Assembly: GCA_938036915.1 (NCBI GenBank)
Contig: CALHVV010000040.1
Coordinates: forward strand, 1 to 15,133
Source of the DNA: an uncultured Candidatus Saccharibacteria bacterium
Lineage (GTDB): Bacteria; Patescibacteriota; Saccharimonadia; Saccharimonadales; Saccharimonadaceae
Direction: 5' to 3'
DNA length: 15,133 nucleotides
The position numbers were made by a program, and so were the translations under genes. Shown in pieces: positions 6,799-12,967 of this stretch. How positions within the stretch are numbered: the first letter of the stretch is position 1; each line of letters opens with the position of its first letter. The notes under the pieces are model-generated. The model saw only the letters and a list, made by a program, of their open reading frames with translations, ran no database searches and was not told where the DNA came from.

Positions 6799-7239
6799 AA
6801 CTCCACGTCACCAGCCACCCCGCCCGCTGTCTTTTGCTCCTATGCCTTTACCGGTGAGGACGAGGCGGTGGTGCGCGCTCGGATGCGCACAGTGGTGGCA
6901 GCGCTCGAGCAGGTGGGCTGCGCGGTGTATTGCAATCTCTTCGACCCAGCCTGGCCTAGCTACCATACGCCGGGTGAGTTCATCCGCCGTGCGCTGAGCG
7001 TGTTACCCCAGTACGATATGGTACTCGTGGTCCAAGCGTCGCCGCGGCGCAGCGAGGGGATGCTTATGGAGGTAGGGGCGGCGCTGGCGCTAGGTAAGCC
7101 AATCGCCCTGGCGCAGCACCACAGTGTGGGTGAGCAGAGCTACCTCAGCGACGAGCTCATCGCCACGCGGACGGAGGTGTGGCGCAGTGAGGCAGAGCTG
7201 CCAGCGGTGGTGCAGCGGCTGGTGAGTAATGATAGTTAG
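6796..7239 (+). CDS. Nucleoside 2-deoxyribosyltransferase-like protein
   Basis: Members of this superfamily cleave or exchange the N-glycosidic bond of (deoxy)nucleosides or nucleotides; DNPH1/Rcl is the hydrolase branch. The 147-residue protein has a Rossmann-like order: a first strand VFCSYAFTGED (12-22), helix VRARMRTVVAALEQVG (26-41), strand AVYCNLF, and strand MVLVVQAS (75-82). The best signature is SEGMLMEVGAALALGKPIALA (86-106), where Glu92 is the candidate catalytic residue. The start resembles TIR domains, which share part of the fold, so a NAD-glycohydrolase-like role is the main alternative. ATG 6796 directly follows a -10 box, predicting a leaderless mRNA. With NADAR and the two pyrophosphohydrolases it makes four nucleotide-modifying proteins in 6 kb. 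Confidence 0.7.
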   Translation: MNSTSPATPPAVFCSYAFTGEDEAVVRARMRTVVAALEQVGCAVYCNLFDPAWPSYHTPGEFIRRALSVLPQYDMVLVVQASPRRSEGMLMEVGAALALGKPIALAQHHSVGEQSYLSDELIATRTEVWRSEAELPAVVQRLVSNDS

Positions 7240-7250
7240 ATATACCAACT

Positions 7251-7279
7251 TTGACATCCACCGCCGTCTCTGCTACAAT
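7251..7279 (+). promoter_or_regulatory. Near-consensus sigma70-type promoter of rplU
   Basis: TTGACA (7251-7256) and TACAAT (7274-7279) are separated by exactly 17 bases. Transcription would start near 7286, leaving a 5' leader of about 27 bases that includes the rplU ribosome-binding site. This is the best promoter in the window and begins 12 bases after the preceding stop codon. Confidence 0.88.
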
Positions 7280-7312
7280 CAGTCGGAAGTATTAATAATT
7301 ATAAGGAATCAG

Positions 7313-7618
7313 ATGAAAGCAGTCATTCAGCTTGGCGGCAAGCAGTATCTCGTCGCCGAAAAAGAGACCCTCCTGGTGGACCGCCTCCCGGACGGCACAA
7401 AAGCGCTCGAAGCCGATGCACTCCTGACCATCGATGGCGAGACGACCACTGTTGGTACGCCGCACGTTGCAGGCGTCAAGGTCAAGGCCGAGGTCGTAGA
7501 AGCGCTCGTTAAGGGCGACAAAATCCGCGTCATTCGCTACAAAGCTAAAAAGCGCGTCCACAAAGAGCGTGGCCATCGCCAGCAATACAGCCGCATTATG
7601 ATCACATCGATCAAATAA
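7313..7618 (+). CDS. rplU: 50S ribosomal protein L21
   Basis: L21 binds 23S rRNA in the large subunit. The 101-residue protein begins MKAVIQLGGKQYLVAEKETLLVDRL and has the family's C-terminal basic stretch (YKAKKRVHKERGHRQQYSRIMI, about 76-97), both diagnostic. The frame is open back to 7229, but ATG 7313 is the family start and AAGGA (7303-7307) precedes it by 5 bases. In most bacteria rpmA (L27) follows; here a terminator comes 28 bases after the stop and no L27 gene is seen in the window, so rplU is a one-gene unit. Confidence 0.96.
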   Translation: MKAVIQLGGKQYLVAEKETLLVDRLPDGTKALEADALLTIDGETTTVGTPHVAGVKVKAEVVEALVKGDKIRVIRYKAKKRVHKERGHRQQYSRIMITSIK

Positions 7619-7646
7619 CCACGGTGTATTAAGCAATAGCAACAAG

Positions 7647-7673
7647 AAACCACCCAGCTGATGGGTGGTTTTT
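7647..7673 (+). terminator. Rho-independent terminator of rplU
   Basis: The perfect 10-bp stem AAACCACCCA (7647-7656) / TGGGTGGTTT (7662-7671) has a GCTGA loop and ends in a run of five T (7669-7673). It closes the rplU unit. Confidence 0.92.
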
Positions 7674-7706
7674 GGCATAGCAAAGACATGTTCTTGATTT
7701 GATCGG

Positions 7707-7736
7707 TTGACTTTCAGAGAGAGAGAGCATTATAGG
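7707..7736 (+). promoter_or_regulatory. Possible promoter with an (AG)6 tract in its spacer
   Basis: TTGACT (7707-7712) and TATAGG (7731-7736) are 18 bases apart; TTATAG (7730-7735) at 17 is an alternative. The spacer contains six AG dinucleotides (7716-7727). It precedes the unknown gene at 7769 and leaves a leader of roughly 25 bases with AGAGG. The -10 match is mediocre. Confidence 0.45.
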
Positions 7737-7768
7737 TGTCATAGTATATAACACAACAGAGGTATACC

Positions 7769-8362
7769 ATGGCACATGAGCAGCCCGGAACAAACAATCA
7801 AGAGAAAATCGCTACGGTAGGGCAGTTTGCTGAGCGGCTCTCCAAGGAGGAGAAGGCACAGGCAGCGGCAGATTTTGACGACTTAGTGCAGGAGACGCTG
7901 CTGCAATTTGCTGGTGAAGCGAATACATACGATCACACAGTTCTCACTGACCGCGTGAAGTCGAGTGTCTTGCTGTATGCAACACAGGGTGAGAGAACGG
8001 TCACAATCCTGACCGAATCGACAACACTAGACGATGGCACGCAGGACCGAATGATTAGCCTTAGGGAGCGGGGTGGCGACAGTTTTCGCTATCATCTTGA
8101 GGATGGTGTGGTGCGGCGATTTGATACACCGCAGGGGAGCGAATCTCAGCGTAAAATACCAAAAGAATTGACCATTGGCAGGAATCTGCCACCAGAGGAA
8201 GCATACGAGCGCACGCTTGCAACAGTAGATCATCTCAAGAACGAACTAGCAAACCAGAAACTCGAGCGCCAAATGGGCATCAACGACCAACCAGTCGACA
8301 CGCATGAGGTAGCCCAGCTACGCGAACTGATCGCCACGGCAGAGTACAGGGAGCTATATTAG
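7769..8362 (+). CDS. Unknown protein, intact relative of the frameshifted gene at 5084
   Basis: The 197-residue protein is not assigned to a known family; it has no signal peptide or membrane segment, so it should be cytoplasmic. N-terminal helices (about 15-52, EERLSKEEKAQ-like, acidic) lead to a beta-rich middle with VKSSVLLYATQGERTVTILTE (63-83), LDDGTQDRMISLRE (87-100) and FRYHLEDGVVRRFD (106-119), then TIGRN (135-139) and a long charged C-terminal helical region (142-195). The middle aligns by eye with the frameshifted gene at 5084 and, more weakly, with the protein at 8478. ATG 7769 follows AGAGG (7758-7762) at 6 bases. The adjacent upstream sequence TATAACACAACAGAGGTATACC resembles that before the NADAR gene and the 8478 gene. 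Confidence 0.75.
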   Translation: MAHEQPGTNNQEKIATVGQFAERLSKEEKAQAAADFDDLVQETLLQFAGEANTYDHTVLTDRVKSSVLLYATQGERTVTILTESTTLDDGTQDRMISLRERGGDSFRYHLEDGVVRRFDTPQGSESQRKIPKELTIGRNLPPEEAYERTLATVDHLKNELANQKLERQMGINDQPVDTHEVAQLRELIATAEYRELY

Positions 8363-8411
8363 AATTATTCTGAATATGGTATAAAATTGTTCATTTGTTC
8401 ACCTCTGTTAT

Positions 8412-8441
8412 TTGCATGCAGCTATGCTTGTATAGTATGCT
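8412..8441 (+). promoter_or_regulatory. Possible promoter of the 8478 gene
   Basis: TTGCAT (8412-8417) and TATGCT (8436-8441) are 18 bases apart in the 115-base gap. The stretch also contains GCATGC (8414-8419) and a matching ATGC a few bases on, giving short dyad symmetry. Moderate support only. Confidence 0.4.
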
Positions 8442-8477
8442 AAAAGAGAAGTATATCTAACACACAGAGGGAACAAC

Positions 8478-9251
8478 ATGACATACAACACACCACCCTG
8501 CGCGGGCGATGCTTTGCGTCGCACGCCATATACAGCCAATACTGACGCTGAGTGTGCACCACCAGGCCAGCACGAGCAGCCGGGCTTATTGGCTGAGCAG
8601 CTCACCGCAGTCGTCCAGGATGCTATTACCACTCAGTACAGAAGTGCGCGCCGACGTGGTGCGGCTGACCGGCAGCGCTACGACGGTGGTGAGGTGCGCA
8701 GTGTATACTTTGGCCACAAAACTGATAGTGGGCAGCGCCTCACCCTGAGTGCCCGGGCTGCTTTGGATAAAGATGGCCGGGTGTACGACCCGCATATTGT
8801 TATCTATGAGGTGGATAAATATGGCGCGTATGCTGGCGCAGTGCGGTCGTATTATCTCGACACGCCTAGCCATAGCGATGCATCGCTAGCTGAGCCACAG
8901 GTATTTTGCTATGAGTATGATTATACCAAGCTAAATGATGCATTTGTACCAGTAAAGAAGGTGCATCCAACAGAGGTAGATAGCCAAGAACTGGCCGATG
9001 TGTGCGCGTTACTGCAGCAAGCAATAGTCCAGTCGCCGGAGCAGTACGCGCACCAAGAACTCGACGAAGTAGATCGTATGCTGCGACCCGAGCGTTGGTC
9101 GCTACCATCTGTAGATGCGGTGGGACAGATGGGTCAGCGTGCGCTGCAGCTAGCTGGGTCATGCTTAGCGCTGCTTGGCAAAGGCAAGCGCATACCCCTC
9201 GCTTCGCACATGAGTGAGCTGGTACGCGGCGGCGCGAGCAATGATGCGTGA
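8478..9251 (+). CDS. Unknown protein, possible third member of the 5084/7769 family
   Basis: The 257-residue protein is unrecognised. An N-terminal disordered part contains HEQPG (32-36), also found at 3-7 of the 7769 protein. It is followed by helix LLAEQLTAVVQDAITTQYRS (37-56), a beta-rich middle with VRSVYFGHKTDSGQRLTLSARA (73-94), DKDGRVYDPHIVIYE (97-111) and AVRSYYLD (121-128), and C-terminal helices ELADVCALLQQAI (171-183). The strand-turn-strand pattern around SGQRLTL matches GERTVTI in the 7769 protein. ATG 8478 follows AGAGG (8466-8470) at 7 bases. The last ~29 codons overlap the 3' end of prmC on the other strand by 87 bases, so the real protein may once have been shorter. Confidence 0.7.
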   Translation: MTYNTPPCAGDALRRTPYTANTDAECAPPGQHEQPGLLAEQLTAVVQDAITTQYRSARRRGAADRQRYDGGEVRSVYFGHKTDSGQRLTLSARAALDKDGRVYDPHIVIYEVDKYGAYAGAVRSYYLDTPSHSDASLAEPQVFCYEYDYTKLNDAFVPVKKVHPTEVDSQELADVCALLQQAIVQSPEQYAHQELDEVDRMLRPERWSLPSVDAVGQMGQRALQLAGSCLALLGKGKRIPLASHMSELVRGGASNDA

Positions 9252-10004
9252 GTGCTGGCAGGGGTCGGCCTCGAGGATGAGCAGGCCGCTAGGTGCGAGC
9301 CATTGCTCTGTCTGAGCGAGGAGGGTAGAGATGAGGGCGAGCCCATCGTCTTTGGCAAAGAGTGCCAGGGCTGGCTCGTGCGCTGTCTCGCGGTCGTCGC
9401 GCTGCCAGGCGGGGCTGACGTAGGGGAGATTGGCAAGAATGACATCATAGCGCTGCTGCGCTGCCGCGAGCAGGTCGCTCTGGATGAAGTTAACAGAGGT
9501 AGCGTCGTGCTGCTGCGCGTTGCGCTGAGCAATGGCGAGGGCCTTTGGGCTGATGTCGTACGCATCAACCTGGCACGGTGGGATCTCGAGCTGTGCTGTA
9601 ATAGCAAGGATGCCACTGCCAGTGCCAACATCAGCAATGGTGTGCTGGGTGGGCTGGATGAGCTGCAGCAGGAGGGCAATCATCTGCTCTGTCTCGGGCC
9701 GAGGCACGAGCACCGCAGGCGAAACGACGAAATCGCGCCCATAGAATTCCTTGTGCCCTACCAGGTAGGCCAGTGGCTCATGCTGGAGGCGGCAGGTAAG
9801 GAGCTGCTCCGCCTGCATCTGGTGCACCTGTGAGAGTGTGCTATCGCCGTGGGCATGCAGCCAGTGCCGAGGCTGCTGCAGCACATGGCTTAGCAGCAGC
9901 TCACTATCGAGCCGGCTGCTGGCAATACCAGCCGTCTGTAGCTGGGCAGCCGCCGCCGCAAGCCACGTATCGACAGAGGTAGGTAAGGAGGTTGAGTGAC
10001 GCAT
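9165..10004 (-). CDS. prmC: Release-factor glutamine methyltransferase PrmC (HemK)
   Basis: PrmC uses S-adenosylmethionine to methylate the glutamine of the GGQ motif in RF1 and RF2, which speeds termination. The 279-residue protein has the N-terminal helical RF-binding domain (about 10-75), the linker PLAYLVGHKEFYGRDF (77-92) and VPRPETEQM (100-108). The SAM-binding VGTGSGILAI (126-135) and acidic DAYDISPKAL (147-156) follow. The active-site motif reads NLPY (192-195) where bacterial PrmC usually has NPPY. The frame runs up to ATG 10025, but ATG 10004 is chosen because TATAAT lies exactly six bases before it and family N-termini begin near there; that gives a leaderless mRNA. The 3' end overlaps the convergent 8478 gene by 87 bases. 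Confidence 0.92.
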   Translation of the reverse strand: MRHSTSLPTSVDTWLAAAAAQLQTAGIASSRLDSELLLSHVLQQPRHWLHAHGDSTLSQVHQMQAEQLLTCRLQHEPLAYLVGHKEFYGRDFVVSPAVLVPRPETEQMIALLLQLIQPTQHTIADVGTGSGILAITAQLEIPPCQVDAYDISPKALAIAQRNAQQHDATSVNFIQSDLLAAAQQRYDVILANLPYVSPAWQRDDRETAHEPALALFAKDDGLALISTLLAQTEQWLAPSGLLILEADPCQHSRIIARAAAYQLTHVRSEGYALAFAKQR

Positions 10005-10016
10005 TAACGCATTATA
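10002..10016 (-). promoter_or_regulatory. -10 box six bases before the prmC ATG
   Basis: On the minus strand TATAAT (complement of 10011-10016) is followed by GCGTTA and ATG (complement of 10002-10004). This decides the start codon in favour of 10004 over 10025, because the longer start would lie upstream of the promoter's own transcription start. Confidence 0.6.
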
Positions 10017-10068
10017 TTGTAGCATAGTGGCGATGGTGTAGATGGGGTGATAATGATTCTACGACAAC

Positions 10069-10095
10069 ACACCAATATGCTGTTAGGATTGGTGT
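10069..10095. repeat. Inverted repeat upstream of rplC
   Basis: ACACCAAT (10069-10076) and ATTGGTGT (10088-10095) form an 8-bp dyad around an 11-base loop. It lies in the gap between divergent prmC and rplC and is not followed by a T run, so an operator is more likely than a terminator. Confidence 0.5.
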
Positions 10096-10146
10096 TCTAC
10101 TGTATTGCTCTTGATCTCCTACACCCTCTTGCTTTCTTGCCCCATT

Positions 10147-10183
10147 CTATGGTACTATGGTAGCTGTAATTTATTACGTAATA
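10147..10183. promoter_or_regulatory. Tandem CTATGGTA copies and a 12-base palindrome before rplC
   Basis: CTATGGTA occurs twice back to back (10147-10154 and 10155-10162); each copy contains a TATGGT that could act as a -10 box. Ten bases on lies the perfect palindrome TATTACGTAATA (10172-10183), a plausible regulator site at the expected start of the ribosomal-operon transcript. No convincing -35 hexamer was found, so the exact promoter is unsettled. Confidence 0.45.
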
Positions 10184-10190
10184 GCAACTC

Positions 10191-10275
10191 ATCCCAGGAC
10201 GAATTGGTAAGTCTTGGCCAGCGGAGTGTGTAGCCACGCAGCGCTGGTGTCAAGATACTGCTAGTCGCCGGGGAT
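10191..10275 (+). ncRNA. Candidate structured leader of the rplC ribosomal operon
   Basis: A long hairpin can be drawn at 10212-10255: TCTTG/CAAGA, then CCAGCG/CGCTGG, then GTGTG/CACGC (one G-U pair) capped by TAGC, with small internal loops, 16 pairs in all. An outer helix ATCCC (10191-10195) / GGGAT (10271-10275) could close it into a junction. The end of the element lies 8 bases before a GGGAG ribosome-binding site for rplC. The position fits an autoregulatory ribosomal-protein leader, but no known leader class is recognised and the ligand is unknown. Confidence 0.45.
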
Positions 10276-10297
10276 TTTACATGGGAGCAAGAGGGCA

Positions 10298-10909
10298 ATG
10301 AAAGCACTTCTCGGTACCAAGATTGGTATGACCCAAATCATCAGCCAGGATGGCACGACGATTCCTGTCACGCTTATCCAGGCTGGGCCTGTCGCTGCGA
10401 CTCAGGTCAAGTCCGTCGAGACAGACGGCTACAACGCAGTGCAGGTGGCATATGGTGCGGGTAAGAACCTGAGCAAGGCCGTGGCTGGGCATGTGAAGCC
10501 AGCCGGTGTCACCCCGAAGCATATTCGGGAATTTCGTGTCGATGACCTTGGCGATGTCAAGGTGGGCGACACATGGAGCGTTACGGAGTTTGCGCTCGGC
10601 GATGTCGTGGATGTCACGGGCATCAGCAAGGGTAAGGGTTGGGCTGGTACGATCAAGCGGCACAACTTTAAGCGCCACCGCAAAACCCACGGTGGTAAGG
10701 GTAACACGCGTAAGGTCGGTTCGATCGGTAGCATGTACCCACAAAAGATTTTCAAAGGGAAGCGCATGGCAGGCCAGATGGGCCACGAGCGTGTCACTGT
10801 CAAGAATCTGACGGTTGAGTTTATCTCGGCTGAGGATAACTTGATCGGTGTCAAAGGTGCTGTCCCAGGCCCCAAGAAGGGCTTAATTATCCTAGGAGGT
10901 GCTAAGTAA
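10298..10909 (+). CDS. rplC: 50S ribosomal protein L3
   Basis: L3 is an early assembly protein of the large subunit that reaches toward the peptidyl-transferase centre. The 203-residue protein starts MKALLGTKIGMTQI and has the long central loop RHNFKRHRKTHGGKGNTRK (124-142) and the signature GSIGSMYPQKIFKGKRMAGQMG (145-166); the Gln in MAGQMG and the sequence around it are family-typical. It opens the operon here; rpsJ, usually first, is absent. GGGAG (10283-10287) lies 10 bases before the ATG and a second GAGGG lies 2 bases before it. The stop overlaps the rplD start by one base (TAATG). Confidence 0.97.
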   Translation: MKALLGTKIGMTQIISQDGTTIPVTLIQAGPVAATQVKSVETDGYNAVQVAYGAGKNLSKAVAGHVKPAGVTPKHIREFRVDDLGDVKVGDTWSVTEFALGDVVDVTGISKGKGWAGTIKRHNFKRHRKTHGGKGNTRKVGSIGSMYPQKIFKGKRMAGQMGHERVTVKNLTVEFISAEDNLIGVKGAVPGPKKGLIILGGAK

Positions 10910-11529
10910 TGGCTGAATCTACCAAGCCAGCAAAAGCAACCTTGCCAACCAGCGTCTTCGGCGTCGATGTGCCGAACCACGAGCTGCTCAAGCTCGCTTA
11001 CGACGCATTCTTGGCAAATGCCCGCCAGGCAAGTGCAACCACCTTGCAGCGGGGCGAAGTCCGCGGTGGTGGCAAGAAGCCATGGCGGCAGAAAGGCACT
11101 GGCCGAGCTCGCTTCGGCAGTATCCGCAACCCAATTTGGCGGGGCGGTGGTGTGGTCTTTGGCCCACGCGGCAACGAAAATTACCGCAAGAAGTTGTCTA
11201 AGACCAGCAAACGTGTCGCCATTCGCCAAGCCCTCACACTGGCTCATCAGGCTGGCAAGATCCAGGTCTTGCCTTTTGAGGACAAGGTAACTGGCAAGAC
11301 CAAAGACGCTGCGGCGTTTCTCCGCCAGTTCAAGCTCGAGCGCAAAGTGCTGCTCGTCGCTGGCGAGAAGTCGCCCGAGCTGATTCGCTCCACCGCCAAC
11401 CTCCAGCAGGTGCTGGCTGTGAGTGCGATGTATCTCAATGTCTATTACATTCTTAATGCCGACCATATCGTCCTGTCGCCTCAAGCGCTGGATGTTATTA
11501 CGGCGTGGCTCGCACAGGAGGACAAATAA
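10909..11529 (+). CDS. rplD: 50S ribosomal protein L4
   Basis: L4 binds 23S rRNA near the exit tunnel and in some bacteria represses its own operon. The 206-residue protein has the diagnostic loop GEVRGGGKKPWRQKGTGRARFGSIRNPIWRGGG (about 49-81), which lines the tunnel, followed by the globular part with VLLV and the C-terminal NVYYILNADHIVLS strand. The N-terminus is Lys/Ala-rich and lacks the usual first beta strand. The ATG uses the last A of the rplC stop, and AGGAGG (10894-10899) lies inside rplC. In this operon it is the first candidate regulator of the foldable leader, by analogy with E. coli L4. Confidence 0.97.
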   Translation: MAESTKPAKATLPTSVFGVDVPNHELLKLAYDAFLANARQASATTLQRGEVRGGGKKPWRQKGTGRARFGSIRNPIWRGGGVVFGPRGNENYRKKLSKTSKRVAIRQALTLAHQAGKIQVLPFEDKVTGKTKDAAAFLRQFKLERKVLLVAGEKSPELIRSTANLQQVLAVSAMYLNVYYILNADHIVLSPQALDVITAWLAQEDK

Positions 11530-11862
11530 ATGCAACTCGTATTAGTCACTCCTCGCGCCACCGAAAAATCCTACCGGCTCATTACTGGCCAAAACACCTA
11601 CATCTTTGATGTGCCACTGTCGGCCAACAAGCAGCAGATCGCTGCAGCCGTTGAGGCACAGTACGATGGCACCAAGGTAGCCAATGTCACTACCGCTGTG
11701 CAAAGCGGTAAAGCTATTCGCTACAGCCGAGGTAAGCGCCGCTACCCAGGCACCACACACCGCCACGACAGCAAAAAGGCGTACGTGCGCCTAAGCGAAG
11801 GCGAGATCAAGGTGTTTGAGACCGAAGAGCAGCCGCAAACAGAGCAGAAGGAGGATAAGTAA
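11530..11862 (+). CDS. rplW: 50S ribosomal protein L23
   Basis: L23 sits beside the tunnel exit and is the docking point for trigger factor and SRP. The 110-residue protein has the family opening VTPRATEKSYRLI (6-18), NTYIFDVPLSANKQQIAAAVEAQY (22-45), and a basic extended loop (SRGKRRYPGTTHRHDSKKAYVRL, about 66-88). A Glu/Gln-rich tail (97-110) is an add-on. AGGAGG (11517-11522) lies 7 bases before the ATG, which directly follows the rplD stop. Confidence 0.96.
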   Translation: MQLVLVTPRATEKSYRLITGQNTYIFDVPLSANKQQIAAAVEAQYDGTKVANVTTAVQSGKAIRYSRGKRRYPGTTHRHDSKKAYVRLSEGEIKVFETEEQPQTEQKEDK

Positions 11863-12698
11863 TGCCGATTAAGCAGTACAACCCAACCACTCCCGCCCGC
11901 CGCGGCATGACATCGCAAGATCTGAGCGATGTAACGACGCGCAAGCCACTCAAGAGCCTCGTCAAGGCTGGCAAGCAAAAGGCTGGTCGCAATAACACTG
12001 GTAAGATCACCGTTCGGCACCGTGGTGGTGGCGTCAAGCGGCACTACCGCTTGCTCGACCATCGCTTGGCCGCCGGCTTGACGCTGACGGTAGAGGAGAT
12101 TGAGTACGATCCAAACCGCAGTGCCCGCATTGCCCGCGTGAAGGATCAGCACGGTCTCTACCACTACATCTTGGCTGACACTCAAATGACCAAGGGCAAG
12201 GTGCTTCAGACTGGTGCCGATGCGCCAATCGAGGCGAGCAACCGTATGCCATTGGCCAACATCCCGGTTGGTAGCCAGATCTACGCTATTGAGATCAACC
12301 ACGGTAAGGGTGCTCAGATGGTGCGTAGCGCTGGTACTAAGGCTCAGCTCATGGCTAAAGAAGACGGCTACGCCATGGTGCGGATGCCTAGCGGTGAGGT
12401 GCGCAAGTTCCGCCTTGAGTGCGAAGCCAGCATTGGTGTGGTAGGTAACGTCCAGCACCAGAATGTTAAGCTTGGCTCGGCCGGTCGCCGTCGCCGTATG
12501 GGGTGGCGTCCAAGTGTCCATGGTAAGGCTATGAACCCAGCTGATCACCCAATGGGTGGTGGTGAAGGCAAGACGGGCCCTGGCCGCATCCCGAAGACGC
12601 CATGGGGTAAGCCAGCAATTGGCTTCAAGACCCGCCGCCGCAAATCAACCAATAAGATGATTGTCCGCAGTCGTCACGAAGCTAAGAGGAAGAGGTAA
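11862..12698 (+). CDS. rplB: 50S ribosomal protein L2
   Basis: L2 binds 23S rRNA, supports subunit joining and lies near the peptidyl-transferase centre. The 278-residue protein is full length: KAGKQKAGRNNTGKITVRHRGGG (36-58) near the start, the central RNA-binding barrel, and GRRRRMGWRPSVHGKAMNPADHPMGGGEG (about 208-236). The usual DHPHGGGEG here reads DHPMGGGEG; the first His is kept and the second is Met. The tail SRHEAKRKR is normal. It overlaps rplW by one base (TAATG). Confidence 0.97.
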   Translation: MPIKQYNPTTPARRGMTSQDLSDVTTRKPLKSLVKAGKQKAGRNNTGKITVRHRGGGVKRHYRLLDHRLAAGLTLTVEEIEYDPNRSARIARVKDQHGLYHYILADTQMTKGKVLQTGADAPIEASNRMPLANIPVGSQIYAIEINHGKGAQMVRSAGTKAQLMAKEDGYAMVRMPSGEVRKFRLECEASIGVVGNVQHQNVKLGSAGRRRRMGWRPSVHGKAMNPADHPMGGGEGKTGPGRIPKTPWGKPAIGFKTRRRKSTNKMIVRSRHEAKRKR

Positions 12699-12700
12699 TT

Positions 12701-12967
12701 ATGAGTCGTTCACTCAAAAAAGGCCCATTCGTCGACGCCAAGCTTGCCAAAAAAGTGGCAGCGCTGAAAGTTGGCGACCGCACCGTGATAAAGACCTGGG
12801 CCCGCAGCAGCACGATCACGCCAGAGATGGTGGGATTCACCTTTGCAGTGCACAATGGTCGGGTGCATGTGCCGGTGCTGATTACAGAAAACATGGTTGG
12901 CCACAAGCTCGGTGAGTTTAGCCCAACCCGTAAGTTCCGCAAGCACGGTGGAAAGGATAAGAAGTAA
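12701..12967 (+). CDS. rpsS: 30S ribosomal protein S19
   Basis: S19 is in the head of the small subunit and pairs with S13 near the A-site tRNA. The 88-residue protein is standard: MSRSLKKGPFVDAKL at the start, IKTWARSSTITPEMVGFTFAVHNG (29-52) in the core, and GHKLGEFSPTRKFRKHG (67-83). AGAGG sits about 6 bases before the ATG, two bases after rplB ends. Confidence 0.97.
   Translation: MSRSLKKGPFVDAKLAKKVAALKVGDRTVIKTWARSSTITPEMVGFTFAVHNGRVHVPVLITENMVGHKLGEFSPTRKFRKHGGKDKK

Noticed and set aside
6654..6818. Upstream extension of the CAP protein to 315 residues
   Set aside because: It would precede the signal sequence and overlap the start of the divergent gene; ATG 6653 directly precedes the K-R-hydrophobic signal.
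7229..7312. Extended start for L21
   Set aside because: The extra 28 codons contain the TTGACA/TACAAT promoter, and L21 proteins begin at the MKAVI-type sequence.
9252..9833. Plus-strand frame of 193 codons opposite prmC
   Set aside because: It is a shadow of prmC: no family is recognised and the minus strand has a full set of methyltransferase motifs.
10191..10275. tRNA gene: 85 bases with a D-arm-like GAATTGGTAA loop and an ATCCC/GGGAT closing pair
   Set aside because: There is no T-arm GTTCRA loop with a stem, no 7-bp acceptor helix and no recognisable anticodon arm.
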